A DNA stretch of 64,000 nucleotides from contig NZ_BAABWK010000001.1 in the NCBI RefSeq assembly GCF_040362765.1, positions 1,403,501 through 1,467,500 of the forward strand, given 5' to 3'. Below are positions 26,117 through 37,118 of the stretch, in pieces. Source of the DNA: Pyruvatibacter sp. HU-CL02332 (GTDB lineage: Bacteria; Pseudomonadota; Alphaproteobacteria; CGMCC-115125). The stretch's first letter is position 1. Each line of letters opens with the position of its first letter. Below the pieces are notes generated by a model. It worked only from the letters and a program-made list of their open reading frames with translations, was not told where the DNA came from and made no database searches. The position numbers and the translations under genes are program-made.

Positions 26117-27367
26117 ATGACCGAGACAAAAAATACGGGCCCTCTTGCAGGCGTCAAAATCGTTGACTGCACCTCGGTGGTGCTCGGCGCCTATGCCATG
26201 CAGATCCTCGGTGATCTGGGAGCTGAGGTCATAAAGATCGAAGCGCCGACGGCGGAAGGCTCGCCGGGTGGCGACATCTTGCGCTGGGGCGGCAAGTCAC
26301 CAGTGGGCCCGGGCATGGGGCCGCTCTTCATGACCTACAACCGCAACAAACGGTCCGTGATGCTCGACCTCAAGAAGGAAGAAGCCCGCGAAGCCCTGCG
26401 CACCCTCATCAAGGATGCCGACGTCTTCGCCTCCAACATCCGCTACGCGGGCATGGAGCGACTGGGCATCGACTATGAGGGTGTCAAGAAGATCAATCCT
26501 GAGATCGTCTATGTGCACGCCGCGGGCTTCGGCAAGGACGGCGCCTATGGCGGCCTGCAGGCCTATGATGATCTCATTCAGGCAGCATCCGGCGGCACCG
26601 ACCTGCTGCCGCGCGTCAACAAGCGCGCCGGCCTTGAAGGCGAACAGTTTGAACGCCCCGCCTATCTGCCAAGCCTTGTCGCCGACAAGACGACCGGCCT
26701 GCACATGGTCTACGCGACGCTCGCCGCGCTCTATCACAAGCAGCGCACCGGCGAAGGTCAGTTCGTGGAAGTGCCCATGCTGGAATGCTTCACCAGCTTC
26801 ACCATGAGCGAGAACCTCTATGGCCACTGCTTCGAGCCCCCCGTGGGCGGCTACGGCTACTCCCGCGTGCTGAACCCGAACCGCCGCCCCTTCAAGACCA
26901 AGGACGGCTATCTCTCCATTGTTCCGTATTCGGATCGTCAATGGGATGACTTCTTCGAGCTTGGCGGCCGCAAGGGCCTGCTGCAGGAAGACGACCGCTT
27001 CAACACCTACCAGAACCGCACCCAGAACGTGCTGGCGCTCTACGCCCTAGTGGAAGAAGTCGCCCAGACCCGCACCAGCGAGGAATGGATCGACCTCTTA
27101 AAGCAGAAAAACATCCCTGCCATGCGCGTCAATCGCCTCGACGACGTCACCAGCGACCCGCATCTGCAGTCCATCAGCTTCTTCGAACACCACCAGCACC
27201 CCACCGAAGGCACTTACGTGGCCATGAAGCAGCCGGTGAATTTTGAGAAGACCCCGGCGACGCACAGGCACCACCCACCAGCGCTGGGCGTGGACACGGA
27301 GGCAGTGCTGCGCGAGGCTGGGCTGAGTGAGGAAGAGATTGCCGCCGTGGCGACGGGCCAAGCCTAA
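26117..27367 (+). CDS. CaiB/BaiF family CoA-transferase
   Basis: The 416-residue protein is a class III CoA-transferase. It has GVKIVDCTSVVLGAYAMQILGDLGAEVIKIEAP at the N-terminus, YNRNKRSVMLDLKKEEAREAL, and the YDDLIQAASGG stretch near the expected catalytic Asp (about residue 155). Such enzymes move CoA between organic acids or lipids by ping-pong chemistry. The acid is not known; bile-acid, methyl-branched or aromatic acids are all used by relatives. The acetyl-CoA synthetase downstream suits organic-acid activation. Confidence 0.9.
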   Translation: MTETKNTGPLAGVKIVDCTSVVLGAYAMQILGDLGAEVIKIEAPTAEGSPGGDILRWGGKSPVGPGMGPLFMTYNRNKRSVMLDLKKEEAREALRTLIKDADVFASNIRYAGMERLGIDYEGVKKINPEIVYVHAAGFGKDGAYGGLQAYDDLIQAASGGTDLLPRVNKRAGLEGEQFERPAYLPSLVADKTTGLHMVYATLAALYHKQRTGEGQFVEVPMLECFTSFTMSENLYGHCFEPPVGGYGYSRVLNPNRRPFKTKDGYLSIVPYSDRQWDDFFELGGRKGLLQEDDRFNTYQNRTQNVLALYALVEEVAQTRTSEEWIDLLKQKNIPAMRVNRLDDVTSDPHLQSISFFEHHQHPTEGTYVAMKQPVNFEKTPATHRHHPPALGVDTEAVLREAGLSEEEIAAVATGQA

Positions 27368-27445
27368 TGTGATCATGAAGCAAACGGGACGGGTTCTGCT
27401 ATTTTCGATTTTCTAATTTATTGGGCTTTTCCGGCGGGGATTGCG

Positions 27446-27823
27446 GTGCTGGCAATGATCGGGCCACTTGCATACCAAGGACCCCATTGGAACCTATCCC
27501 GAGTTGGCTTTGTCACGGTGCTAATCATTGTTTTCGTGCTTGTCTACTTACCGCCGAAACTCAGTGTAGCCATCACCGGTCACACCATGGATTTCAAAGG
27601 TGCGGTCCCGGAAACCGAGATTTTTAGGCTCGCCTACTTAATAGGTATGTTGCTCGGCCTCGCGTTCATTGGCGCTGCTTCTGTTGCCAGACTTCGACAT
27701 GCCGGGCGGCCGGATCTCTTGGCTCTGATTACCCTGATACCTGGTCTAAATCTTGTCCTGTGGATTGCATTGTGCTTCCTGCCACCACACGGGAAAGAAC
27801 ATGCAACGAGCAAGAGTCTATAA
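27446..27823 (+). CDS. DUF805-like small membrane protein, start doubtful
   Basis: The frame gives 125 residues with three membrane segments. The C-terminal half (MDFKGAVPETEIFRLAYLIG, then ARLRHAGRPDLLALITLIPGLNLVLWIALCFLPP) resembles DUF805 membrane proteins. The first usable start is a GTG at 27446 without a ribosome site. Upstream in the same frame the sequence still reads IFDFLIYWAFPAGIAV back to the preceding gene's stop, with no standard start. An ATG at 27375 in another frame meets a stop at this point, so the 5' end may be frameshifted or decayed. Confidence 0.5.
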   Translation: MLAMIGPLAYQGPHWNLSRVGFVTVLIIVFVLVYLPPKLSVAITGHTMDFKGAVPETEIFRLAYLIGMLLGLAFIGAASVARLRHAGRPDLLALITLIPGLNLVLWIALCFLPPHGKEHATSKSL

Positions 27824-28004
27824 AAGGACTATGCAGCTAGTCTTTTTGACCCATCTCAATGCCTCTGGCGCTTGCCCCGCACCACTACCCGTCCCCATAA
27901 TGCGGCCAAGAAAATGTCATGGGCTGGGAGGGTCTTCTGACTGACGGTCGGGCTGCGACACGCGCCCTCACCTCCCGGACCACAATTGCGTTCAGGGAGC
28001 CACC

Positions 28005-29957
28005 ATGTCCGACGAAGTGATCAAAGTCCCCGCCGACTGGGCGAAGTCTGCTTATGTGGATGACGCCAGGTACAAGGAGATGTATGCCCAGTCCATCAAG
28101 GACCCAACAGCCTTCTGGGGTGAGCACGGCAAGCGGGTGGACTGGATCAAGCCTTACACCAAGGTGAAGGACGTCTCGTACCATGAGCGCGACCTGCACA
28201 TTAAGTGGTACGAGGACGGCACCCTCAATGTCTGCTACAACTGCGTCGACCGGCATGTCGCAGACAAAGGCGACCAGGTAGCGATCATCTGGGAAGGTGA
28301 CGACCCCTCCGTTGACCAGTCCATCACCTACACGCAGCTGCACCACCACGTGCAGCGCTTCGCCAATGTGCTGAAGGATCAGGGCGTCAGGAAGGGCGAC
28401 CGCGTCACCATCTATATGCCGATGATCCCCGAAGCGGCCTACGCCATGCTGGCATGCGCACGCATCGGTGCGGTGCACTCCATCGTCTTTGGCGGCTTCT
28501 CGCCGGACGCACTGGCAGGCCGCATTCTGGATTGCGACAGCAAGTTCGTCATCACGTCTGACGAGGGCGTGCGCGGCGGCCGCCCTGTACCGCTCAAGGA
28601 AAATACCGACGACGCGCTCGACTCATGCCCGGACGTTCAAAGCGTCATCGTGGTGGAACACACCGGCGGTTCCGTCTCCATGAAGGAGGGGCGCGATGTC
28701 TGGTACCACGAGGTCGCAGGCCGCGTGGACCATGACTGCCCATGCGAAGAAATGGGCGCGGAAGACCCGCTCTTTATTCTCTACACGTCCGGCTCCACCG
28801 GCAAACCCAAGGGCGTGCTGCACACCACCGGCGGCTATCTCGTCTACGCGTCGATGACCCATCAATATGTCTTCGACTACAAGCCCGGCGACATCTACTG
28901 GTGCACGGCGGATGTGGGCTGGGTCACCGGCCACAGCTACATCGTGTACGGACCATTGGCCAATGGCGCCACGACCCTGATGTTTGAAGGCGTGCCGACC
29001 TATCCGGATTCGTCGCGCTGCTGGCAGGTCTGCGACAAGCACAACGTCAACATCTTCTACACTGCCCCCACCGCCATCCGCGCCCTGATGCGCGAAGGCG
29101 ATGAGCCGGTGACAAAAACATCGCGCAAGAGCCTGCGTCTGCTCGGCTCCGTGGGCGAACCCATCAACCCGGAAGCGTGGAACTGGTATCACCGCGTGGT
29201 CGGCGACAGCCTCTGCCCCATCGTCGACACCTGGTGGCAGACGGAGACCGGCGGCATTCTGATTTCGCCCCTGCCCGGTGCAACGGACTTGAAGCCCGGC
29301 TCGGCCACGCGCCCGTTCTTCGGTGTGGAACCGGTACTGGTGGACAATGACGGACACCCCCTCAAAGGCGCCACATCCGGCAATCTGTGCATCGCGGATT
29401 CATGGCCCGGCCAGATGCGCACGGTCTATGGCGACCACAAGCGCTTCTTCGACACGTACTTCAGCCAGTTCAAGGGCAAGTATTTTTCCGGCGACGGCTG
29501 CCGCCGCGACGAAGACGGCTATTACTGGATTACCGGCCGCGTCGACGACGTGCTGAATGTCTCCGGCCACCGCATGGGCACTGCCGAAGTGGAAAGCGCC
29601 CTCGTGTCCCATCCACTGGTGGCGGAAAGCGCCGTCGTCGGCTACCCGCACGACATCAAGGGCCAGGGCATCTATGCCTATGTCACCCTAAATCAGGGCG
29701 AGGAACCGTCAGACGAGTTGAAGAAGGAACTCGTCCAGCACGTCCGCAAGGAAATCGGCCCCATCGCCTCACCTGACCTGCTGCAATGGGCCCCCGGCCT
29801 CCCCAAAACCCGCTCCGGCAAAATCATGCGCCGCATCCTGCGCAAGATCGCCGAAGATGATTTTTCAAATCTCGGCGACACCTCCACGCTGGCTGACCCA
29901 AGCGTCGTGGAAGACCTGATCAGCAACCGCCAGAATCTCGGCGGCGAGAGCGCTTAG
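28005..29957 (+). CDS. acsA: Acetyl-CoA synthetase
   Basis: The 650-residue enzyme converts acetate, ATP and CoA to acetyl-CoA. All adenylate-forming motifs are seen: [69 protein letters not shown] and [11 protein letters not shown]. Lys606 in the last motif is the site regulated by acetylation in other bacteria. Length and motifs match Acs closely. The ATG has AGGGAGCC upstream. It suits growth on acetate or on fatty acids and alkanes. Confidence 0.96.
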   Translation: MSDEVIKVPADWAKSAYVDDARYKEMYAQSIKDPTAFWGEHGKRVDWIKPYTKVKDVSYHERDLHIKWYEDGTLNVCYNCVDRHVADKGDQVAIIWEGDDPSVDQSITYTQLHHHVQRFANVLKDQGVRKGDRVTIYMPMIPEAAYAMLACARIGAVHSIVFGGFSPDALAGRILDCDSKFVITSDEGVRGGRPVPLKENTDDALDSCPDVQSVIVVEHTGGSVSMKEGRDVWYHEVAGRVDHDCPCEEMGAEDPLFILYTSGSTGKPKGVLHTTGGYLVYASMTHQYVFDYKPGDIYWCTADVGWVTGHSYIVYGPLANGATTLMFEGVPTYPDSSRCWQVCDKHNVNIFYTAPTAIRALMREGDEPVTKTSRKSLRLLGSVGEPINPEAWNWYHRVVGDSLCPIVDTWWQTETGGILISPLPGATDLKPGSATRPFFGVEPVLVDNDGHPLKGATSGNLCIADSWPGQMRTVYGDHKRFFDTYFSQFKGKYFSGDGCRRDEDGYYWITGRVDDVLNVSGHRMGTAEVESALVSHPLVAESAVVGYPHDIKGQGIYAYVTLNQGEEPSDELKKELVQHVRKEIGPIASPDLLQWAPGLPKTRSGKIMRRILRKIAEDDFSNLGDTSTLADPSVVEDLISNRQNLGGESA

Positions 29958-29977
29958 AGCCCAATCGCTCTGCTGGG

Positions 29978-30064
29978 CCCTCCGGTCAAGCCGGAGGGAC
30001 AGCGGGAGTGTTGTGCATCCAGCCTCACAACCTTGGTTCTCCCTCCGGCTTGACCGGAAGACCC
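29978..30064. repeat. REP-like inverted palindrome pair
   Basis: CCCTCCGG-tcaag-CCGGAGGG (29978-29998) forms a perfect 8-bp hairpin. An inverted, slightly diverged copy lies at about 30038-30064 (CCCTCCGGCTTGACCGGAAG). There is no T-run, so it is not a simple terminator. The CCGG-CTTGA-CCGG core is shared with the pair at 23690-23771. Confidence 0.78.
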
Positions 30065-30113
30065 ATGGGCGTGTGCACTACGCACCGGCGCCGCAATTCG
30101 GGATCCACACACC

Positions 30114-30908
30114 ATGACCACCAAAACCGTCCTCATCACCGGCGCCTCTGCGGGCATCGGCAAATGCTTCGCTGAGTTCTATGCAGCTAAGGGCTATGAC
30201 CTCATCCTGACGGCCCGGCGCCTTGATCGCCTGACGGAGATTGCGTCGGCGCTATCCGCTGCCCACGGCATCAAGTGCGAGACGATCTCGGCTGATCTGG
30301 CAGACCCTGCCGCACCAGATGCCATCTGGGCCGAGATCACCGCACGTGGTCTCCAGGTCGATGTGCTCATCAACAATGCCGGCTACGGCATGAATGATCA
30401 CTTCGTCGATTATGATTGGGCAGACCATCGAGACTTCATCCAGATCATGGTGACGGCCTATGCGCATCTGTGCCGCCTTGCCTTGCCCGCCATGCTGGAG
30501 CGCAAATACGGGCGCATCATCAATGTAGCATCGCTTGCAGGCCTCGCACCGGGCACCCTGGGCCACACCATGTATGGCGCGTCCAAGGCCTTCCTCATAA
30601 AAATGTCTGAGAGCCTGTCGCTGGAAACAGAAGGCACCGGCGTCCACGTCACCGCCGTCAATCCCGGCTTCACGCGCTCGGAGTTTCATACCACCGCTGG
30701 CGTGCAGGAGACCGTGGACAAGATGCCAAAGTGGATGTGGATGCAGGCACCCGACGTTGTCGCTGAAACTTATGACGCCAGCGAGAAAGGTCTCGCGCAG
30801 ATCATTCCCGGCCGCGCCAACCGCATCACTGCCTCCATCCTGCGGCATTTCCCACCGCGACTGGCATTGTCGCTGTCGCGCCGACGCTCCGCCATGCAGG
30901 ACAAATAG
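30114..30908 (+). CDS. Short-chain dehydrogenase/reductase
   Basis: The 264-residue protein is a classical SDR with the cofactor motif TGASAGIG (residues 9-16), NNAG at 87-90, catalytic Ser140 and the YxxxK pair Y154/K158. The second cofactor stretch TARRLDRL suggests NADP(H) preference. The substrate is unknown. It follows acsA across the repeat pair, so it is probably transcribed separately. Confidence 0.9.
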   Translation: MTTKTVLITGASAGIGKCFAEFYAAKGYDLILTARRLDRLTEIASALSAAHGIKCETISADLADPAAPDAIWAEITARGLQVDVLINNAGYGMNDHFVDYDWADHRDFIQIMVTAYAHLCRLALPAMLERKYGRIINVASLAGLAPGTLGHTMYGASKAFLIKMSESLSLETEGTGVHVTAVNPGFTRSEFHTTAGVQETVDKMPKWMWMQAPDVVAETYDASEKGLAQIIPGRANRITASILRHFPPRLALSLSRRRSAMQDK

Positions 30909-30917
30909 AGCCAGCCG

Positions 30918-31619
30918 CTACCGGCAGATGCCCCAGCCGCCGACTTCAAAATGAAAATGGTCTTTGTGGTTCACATTGTAGTCCGGCGACAGAACCGTCT
31001 TGAACACACCACACGACCCATCACGCACCTCTTGAAGAAACGCTGATTTGTTTCCGCTTCCATCCCAGTCGTTAAGCACAGACACCTGCTGGCCGTCCGC
31101 CAGCCAGAACCCACCCACATCCAACGCCTGGCCCGTTGCGTGCGCACTGCGCCGGCCGCCAATGGCTCCATTGACGTTGCGGCAGGAATAAGTGCCGAAA
31201 TGCACGACGCGGGAAACATCCGTACCAAGATGTTTTTGTGCGGCGGGCGCCACCACATGCAGTTCCCATTGGGCCAGCGCAGCCATCATCGGGCAGGTAA
31301 TGGTAATGCCGCCGCCATAGCGGTAGCGCGCCTGCTTGAGCAGCAGCCCCTGGTCCATGCCGCAGCCTGTCTCATCACTGGCAATACTGTGATCATCCAC
31401 CTCAAGACCAGCCGCCCGCACGGCATTCACGCAGGCGGGAAAGGATCGATTGATCCGCGCCAGCTTCAAAGGCGTAACAAAGTTGGGTTCAACAGTGAGG
31501 TCAATCGGCGTGGACGGATCATAGCGGTCCGGCAGGAGCGGAAAGGCAAAGACGGAAAGCAGCGCCAGAGCGAACACGAGAATGAGCGGGCGCCATTTGC
31601 GCCACCAATCCTTCAACAC
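30918..31619 (-). CDS. Extensin-like C-terminal domain protein
   Basis: The 233-residue protein has one N-terminal membrane anchor (LILVFALALLSVFAFPLL) and an extensin-like domain. Hallmarks are CGMDQGLLLKQARYRYGGGITITCPMMAALAQWE, SYSCRNVNG-like cysteines, SAHATGQALDVGGFWLADG and the end NHKDHFHFEVG. The His/Asp pattern is like D-Ala-D-Ala metallopeptidases of the M15 fold, so a cell-wall role in the periplasm is likely but unproven. Confidence 0.87.
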   Translation of the reverse strand: MLKDWWRKWRPLILVFALALLSVFAFPLLPDRYDPSTPIDLTVEPNFVTPLKLARINRSFPACVNAVRAAGLEVDDHSIASDETGCGMDQGLLLKQARYRYGGGITITCPMMAALAQWELHVVAPAAQKHLGTDVSRVVHFGTYSCRNVNGAIGGRRSAHATGQALDVGGFWLADGQQVSVLNDWDGSGNKSAFLQEVRDGSCGVFKTVLSPDYNVNHKDHFHFEVGGWGICR

Positions 31620-31676
31620 GCATCAACTCCGCGCAGCGGTGCTTCAAAACCCTGCATTCTAAAAATCGCCGGGACT

Positions 31677-31895
31677 CTAGAAATCGGATGTAATCCCGTT
31701 GCGTTCCCAGTCACCAAAACGGGTTGGTTCTTCCCCCGACGGGCCGTTGATTTCAGCCGGCCGGTCCTTGGCGATCTTCTCCGCCGCCGCACGTCGTTCC
31801 TCAGCTTCCGCCAGGGCGCGGCGGGCTGCCGGTGACAGCACTTTGGGAGGGTCCTGGGGCTCGCCGGAAGGCTGGTCAGGGGTCTCGTCGCTCAT
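31677..31895 (-). CDS. DUF1674 protein (SDHAF4-like)
   Basis: The 72-residue protein ends in GEEPTRFGDWERNGITSDF, the conserved tail of DUF1674. The mitochondrial homologue SDHAF4 binds the flavinated succinate dehydrogenase subunit A during assembly, so a complex II assembly role is inferred. The N-terminal half is polar and likely unfolded. It is divergent from htpX. Confidence 0.9.
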   Translation of the reverse strand: MSDETPDQPSGEPQDPPKVLSPAARRALAEAEERRAAAEKIAKDRPAEINGPSGEEPTRFGDWERNGITSDF

Positions 31896-32060
31896 TGGGT
31901 CTCACTCGTCTTGAAGCCGCCATATGCTGGCTCCATATATTATTCTACGGGGCCAATGGGATTTTGAGGAAGGATATAGACCTTCCTGTGGCAGCATCCA
32001 AACCAGCATGAAGGCTGGCGGGATGCACCTTTTGTTGTGTGGTGAAGGCAGGAGCACAAA

Positions 32061-32933
32061 ATGGCCAACGGTTTGCGGACGGGTGTCCTGATTGCGGCAA
32101 TGACCGCACTCTTTTTGGGTATTGGCTATCTCATCGGCGGTTTCGGCGGTGCGGCCATCGCATTTGTCATCGCCCTGGGCATGAACGCCTTCGCCTACTG
32201 GAACTCCGACAAAATGGTGCTGCGCATGTATGGCGCCCGCCAGGTGGACGAAGCCTCAGCCCCTGATCTGGTCAAGATGGTGAAGCAGCTGGCGCAGAAT
32301 GCTGACCTGCCCATGCCCAAGGTCTTTATCATGGACAACGACCAGCCCAATGCCTTTGCCACGGGCCGCAACCCGGAAAACGCTGCCGTCGCTGCAACCA
32401 CCGGTCTCCTGTCCCGCCTCACGCCGCAGGAAGTGGCGGGCGTCATGGCGCACGAGCTGGCCCATGTGAAAAACCGCGACACCCTGACCATGACCATCAC
32501 CGCCACCCTAGCCGGTGCGATTTCCATGCTGGCCAATTTCGCGCTGTTTTTCGGCGGCAGCCGCAACAACCCACTGGGCATCATTGGTGCCATCGCCTTG
32601 ATGATCCTGGCCCCGCTGGCAGCGGCTGTGGTTCAGATGGCCATCAGCCGCGCCCGGGAATATGAAGCGGACAAAATGGGCGCTGAAATCTGCGGGCGGC
32701 CTTTGTGGCTGGCCTCTGCCCTTGAGAAAATTGAGGGATTTGCGTCGCGTATCGACAACAATGTGGCCGAACGCAACCCGGCGTCAGCCTCCCTGTTCAT
32801 CATCAATCCGCTGCACACCCAAAAGAGCGACGCGCTGTTTTCTACCCATCCCAACACGGCCAATCGGGTCGCAGCGCTGCGGGCCATGGCAGGTGAAACA
32901 GGCTCGCCTGAAAAGGCACGCCCCTGGGGGTAA
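32061..32933 (+). CDS. htpX: Membrane zinc metalloprotease HtpX
   Basis: The 290-residue M48 protease degrades misfolded inner-membrane proteins. It has two N-terminal membrane helices, the zinc motif HELAH (131-135) in [14 protein letters not shown], two central membrane helices and the third ligand in REYEADKMG. The length fits alphaproteobacterial HtpX. Its place ahead of rsmB is a typical gene order. A start ribosome site GAAGGCAGGAGC lies upstream of the ATG. Confidence 0.95.
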   Translation: MANGLRTGVLIAAMTALFLGIGYLIGGFGGAAIAFVIALGMNAFAYWNSDKMVLRMYGARQVDEASAPDLVKMVKQLAQNADLPMPKVFIMDNDQPNAFATGRNPENAAVAATTGLLSRLTPQEVAGVMAHELAHVKNRDTLTMTITATLAGAISMLANFALFFGGSRNNPLGIIGAIALMILAPLAAAVVQMAISRAREYEADKMGAEICGRPLWLASALEKIEGFASRIDNNVAERNPASASLFIINPLHTQKSDALFSTHPNTANRVAALRAMAGETGSPEKARPWG

Positions 32934-32994
32934 AGCACCCGCCGGAACACGCAGCCTTTTACTTGCGCGCTCAAGCTGCGTATAGCTGCGCGCC

Positions 32995-34365
32995 ATGAAC
33001 ACACCTCGACCAAAAAACAAGGCGCGCCCCAAGCGCCCCAACGCCAACAAAACGCCGGGCCTTGGCGCACGCCGCGCATCTGCAGCTCTGCTGGCTGCCG
33101 TCATGACGGAGGGCCGCCCGCTGGATGAGGCGCTGGCTGCCGAGCAGGACGTAAACGGCACCCTGGCGCGGCTGGACCCGCGAGATCGCGGCTTTGCCCG
33201 CACGATCGCGGCAACCGCCCTGCGCCGACAGGGTCAGATCACCGACATCCTGACCCATTTCCTCGACAAGCCCCTGCCAGAGAAGTCCGGCATCGCCCCG
33301 CAGATCCTCTACGGCGCCATTGCAGAGCTCTTGTTTTTGGATGTGGCACCTCATGCCACGGTAAGCGCCTGTGTGGCGCTCGCGAAAACCGACAAGAACG
33401 CGCGCCACTTCTCAGGCCTGCTCAATGCAGTGCTGCGCCGCGCCTCCCGCGAAGGTGCCGAGCTGCGCGACGCCCAGGATGCCGTTGCGCTCAACACACC
33501 CGAATGGCTGCTGACCAGTTGGCGCGAGACATATGGCGACGAAACGGCGTCTGCCATTGCGACGGCTCATCTGACAGAAGCCCCGCTTGATCTCTCCGTT
33601 AAGTCTGACGCTGCGGGCTGGGCTGAAAAGCTCAAGGGCGAAGTCCTGCCCACAGGCAGTGTCCGCCTGACCGAAGGCGGTCGGGTTGATACGCTGGAAG
33701 GATACAAGGACGGGGAATGGTGGGTCCAGGATGCGGCGGCAGCCCTGCCCGCAAAGCTGTTCGGTGACGTGAAAGACGCCCGCGTGCTCGACCTGTGTGC
33801 AGCACCCGGCGGCAAGACGCTGGAACTGGCAGCGGCAGGCGCCAACGTGACGGCGCTGGACCGCTCAGCCAAACGACTGGTCCGTGTGACCCATAATCTC
33901 AAGCGCACAAAGCTGAACGCAAAGGTCGTCACGGCAAATGCGCTGGGCTGGGAGCCCGACGGGGACGACAAGACCTTCACCCATGTGCTGGTGGATGCGC
34001 CGTGTTCAGCCACCGGCACCATCCGGCGGCACCCGGACATTCCCCACCTCAAATCTACGTCTGATTTGGCAAAGCTGGTGATGCAGCAGGAAAAACTGCT
34101 GGCCAAGGCAGCTGAGCTGACAGCCTCCGGCGGCACGCTGATTTATTGCACCTGCTCGCTTCAGCCCGAAGAAGGCGAGCAGCGGATTGAAAAATTCCTG
34201 GCGGCAAATCCTGCTTTTGAACGCAGCCCAATCACCAAGGCAGACCTGCCGGGTCTTGAAGAGGCGGTAACACCTTTGGGCGACATGCGCACTTTGCCCA
34301 CGTTCTGGGCGTCAGAAGGCGGCATGGACGGCTTTTTTGCAGCCCGCCTTAAACGTGCCGAATAG
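32995..34365 (+). CDS. rsmB: 16S rRNA (cytosine-967-C5)-methyltransferase
   Basis: The 456-residue protein has an N-terminal NusB-like domain (ARRASAALLAAVMTEGRPLDEAL to about residue 150) and a RsmB methyltransferase domain. SAM motif I is DLCAAPGGKTLELA; the release cysteine C337 is in DAPCSATG and the nucleophile C387 in YCTCSLQPEEGE. It should methylate C967 of 16S rRNA. Length and motifs are normal. Confidence 0.95.
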   Translation: MNTPRPKNKARPKRPNANKTPGLGARRASAALLAAVMTEGRPLDEALAAEQDVNGTLARLDPRDRGFARTIAATALRRQGQITDILTHFLDKPLPEKSGIAPQILYGAIAELLFLDVAPHATVSACVALAKTDKNARHFSGLLNAVLRRASREGAELRDAQDAVALNTPEWLLTSWRETYGDETASAIATAHLTEAPLDLSVKSDAAGWAEKLKGEVLPTGSVRLTEGGRVDTLEGYKDGEWWVQDAAAALPAKLFGDVKDARVLDLCAAPGGKTLELAAAGANVTALDRSAKRLVRVTHNLKRTKLNAKVVTANALGWEPDGDDKTFTHVLVDAPCSATGTIRRHPDIPHLKSTSDLAKLVMQQEKLLAKAAELTASGGTLIYCTCSLQPEEGEQRIEKFLAANPAFERSPITKADLPGLEEAVTPLGDMRTLPTFWASEGGMDGFFAARLKRAE

Positions 34366-34423
34366 GGCGGATATCCCCTCTCATTTGTTGCCGTGAACCG
34401 CCCGGCTCTGCTACGTCAAAGAC

Positions 34424-35083
<660 letters not shown>

Positions 35084-35136
35084 CCGACAAACGATCCCCG
35101 TATGTAGACGGGCAAAACAGGAGATGGCGTAAGACA

Positions 35137-37032
35137 ATGAGCGGCCCGGCAGAACTGACCGGACATCTCGCAGCCCGCTCCCTCGGGCTTGCCACCCGCA
35201 CGCTTGCCAATCTTGCTTATTCATCCAAGCCCTACCGCCTGACCCTGGGCGGCCCTATGCCGGACGCCATCGTGCTCAACCCGCCGGAACTGCGCCCTGC
35301 CAGAACCCAAACAGGCGAACGCATTCTCAACGGTCGCTTTGATCTCGACGGCGGCACCCTGGAAAGCACCGGCCAGAACCCGTTCCTGCTGGACGCACCA
35401 TCACCTGCCTTCGCAGACGAACTTCACGGCTTTGGCTGGCTACGTCACCTCGCCATCCTGCCTGGCGATGACAAGACTGCCACCACCCAGAAGCTGGCAC
35501 AGCTATGGCTGGACAGCAGCGGCCAATGGAACACTGTTGCATGGCAGCCCCATGTAATCGCGCGCCGGATCATCTCCTGGTCCAGCCATGGCGGCATGCT
35601 GCTTGAAAATGCCGAGCTGATTTATCGCTCGACCATGCTGCGTTCCATGGCATCTCAGGCGCGCCATCTGGCGCGGACAGCGCGCCGCGCACCCGATGGC
35701 CCCAAGCGGCTGACCGCAGCCATCGGCCTGACACTGTCGGGGCTGACCCTCACCGAAGGCCGGACCCGGCAGACAAAGGGTCTTGTGCTGTTGCTACGAG
35801 AACTTGACCGCCAACTGTTGCCGGATGGCGGACACATCAGTCGCAACCCGCAGATTCAGTTAGAATTGCTGACAGATCTCGTAACCCTGCGCGACGCCCT
35901 CATGGCCCGCAATGTGGAGGTCCCATCCACGGTACTAAGTGCCATCGACCGTGCCATGCCCATGTTGCGCTTCTTCCGACATGGAGATGGACGTCTGGCC
36001 ATGTTCAACGGCGCTGATGAAAGTACCGGCGGTGCCGTGGATGCAGTCCTCGCCCGCGATGACGCCAATGGCAGACCTTTCGGATTTGCGCCGCATTCAG
36101 GCTTCCAGCGTGCCGCTGCAGGACGCACACTCATAGTTGTGGATGCAGGCGCACCGCCTAAACCTGCCCATGCCACCCAGGCCCATGCGGGCTGCCTGAG
36201 TTTTGAAATGAGCGCCGGGCGTCATCGGCTGATCGTCAATTGCGGCCCCAGCCATATGCACGCCCAGACACCACAGGCGGATCAATGGTCGGACGTCGCC
36301 CGCGCCACTGCTGCCCACTCCACGGTGACCGTGGACGACACATCATCTGCACACATTCTGCAGGCCCGCTGGCTACGGCGGATGCTCGGCCCGCGTCTGG
36401 TGCGCGGCCCCAAGCTTGTGGAAAGCCGCCGCACCGAAGAAGAGCGCGGCGTCTGGCTGGAAATGCGCCATGACGGCTACATCCAGCGCTTTGGCCTGGA
36501 GCATGAGCGCCGGGTGTACCTTTCCGCAGACGGTGATGATTTTCGCGGCGAAGACACCCTGTTTCGCCTGCGACCGGCTGCTGCCGCGTGGTGGGACCCG
36601 TTCAGGTTCTTCTCAAATGGCGAGCGCGAGGAAGACTTCACCATCCGCTTTCACCTGCACCCTGACGTCCGGGTTTCCCTCGCCCATGACGGCACCACCA
36701 TTCTGGCGCTGCTGCCCAATGGTGATGGCTGGCAGTTTCGCGCCAGCGGCAACGCGGAAATGGGCCTGGAAGAATCGATCTATATGGGCCAGTCCGGCCC
36801 GCCCCGTCGGTCGCAGCAGATCGTGGTAAGCCACCACGTGTTCCGCGATGAAGCCCACGTCAAATGGAGTTTCCGCAGGCTGACCACCAAAAATCTGGGC
36901 ACCGCGGACGAATCCACCACAAAGCCTGAGCAAACCGATGCCTTTGCCCAAGAGGATGCGGAACCGGCAGTCCCGCCCATCGGCGTCCCACCTGCACCGG
37001 CAGACCCCACCGAGACTCCACAAGACGCATAG
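35137..37032 (+). CDS. Heparinase II/III family protein
   Basis: The 631-residue protein has an N-terminal alpha-toroid (segments around [23 protein letters not shown] and [27 protein letters not shown]) and a C-terminal beta-sheet domain of the heparinase II/III type. That domain begins near [29 protein letters not shown]. It may be a polysaccharide lyase acting on acidic sugars. The family is conserved next to purH in alphaproteobacteria, and no sugar has been assigned to that group. The last 40 residues are Pro/Glu-rich. purH starts 86 bases after its stop. Confidence 0.9.
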   Translation: MSGPAELTGHLAARSLGLATRTLANLAYSSKPYRLTLGGPMPDAIVLNPPELRPARTQTGERILNGRFDLDGGTLESTGQNPFLLDAPSPAFADELHGFGWLRHLAILPGDDKTATTQKLAQLWLDSSGQWNTVAWQPHVIARRIISWSSHGGMLLENAELIYRSTMLRSMASQARHLARTARRAPDGPKRLTAAIGLTLSGLTLTEGRTRQTKGLVLLLRELDRQLLPDGGHISRNPQIQLELLTDLVTLRDALMARNVEVPSTVLSAIDRAMPMLRFFRHGDGRLAMFNGADESTGGAVDAVLARDDANGRPFGFAPHSGFQRAAAGRTLIVVDAGAPPKPAHATQAHAGCLSFEMSAGRHRLIVNCGPSHMHAQTPQADQWSDVARATAAHSTVTVDDTSSAHILQARWLRRMLGPRLVRGPKLVESRRTEEERGVWLEMRHDGYIQRFGLEHERRVYLSADGDDFRGEDTLFRLRPAAAAWWDPFRFFSNGEREEDFTIRFHLHPDVRVSLAHDGTTILALLPNGDGWQFRASGNAEMGLEESIYMGQSGPPRRSQQIVVSHHVFRDEAHVKWSFRRLTTKNLGTADESTTKPEQTDAFAQEDAEPAVPPIGVPPAPADPTETPQDA

Positions 37033-37118
37033 CAGCTGTGGGCTTCATGCCGCCCGCCAAACGTGCTATCGCGCCCGCATTCACATATGCACCCGTCCTT
37101 CAAAGGCTTGTCTCCGTC

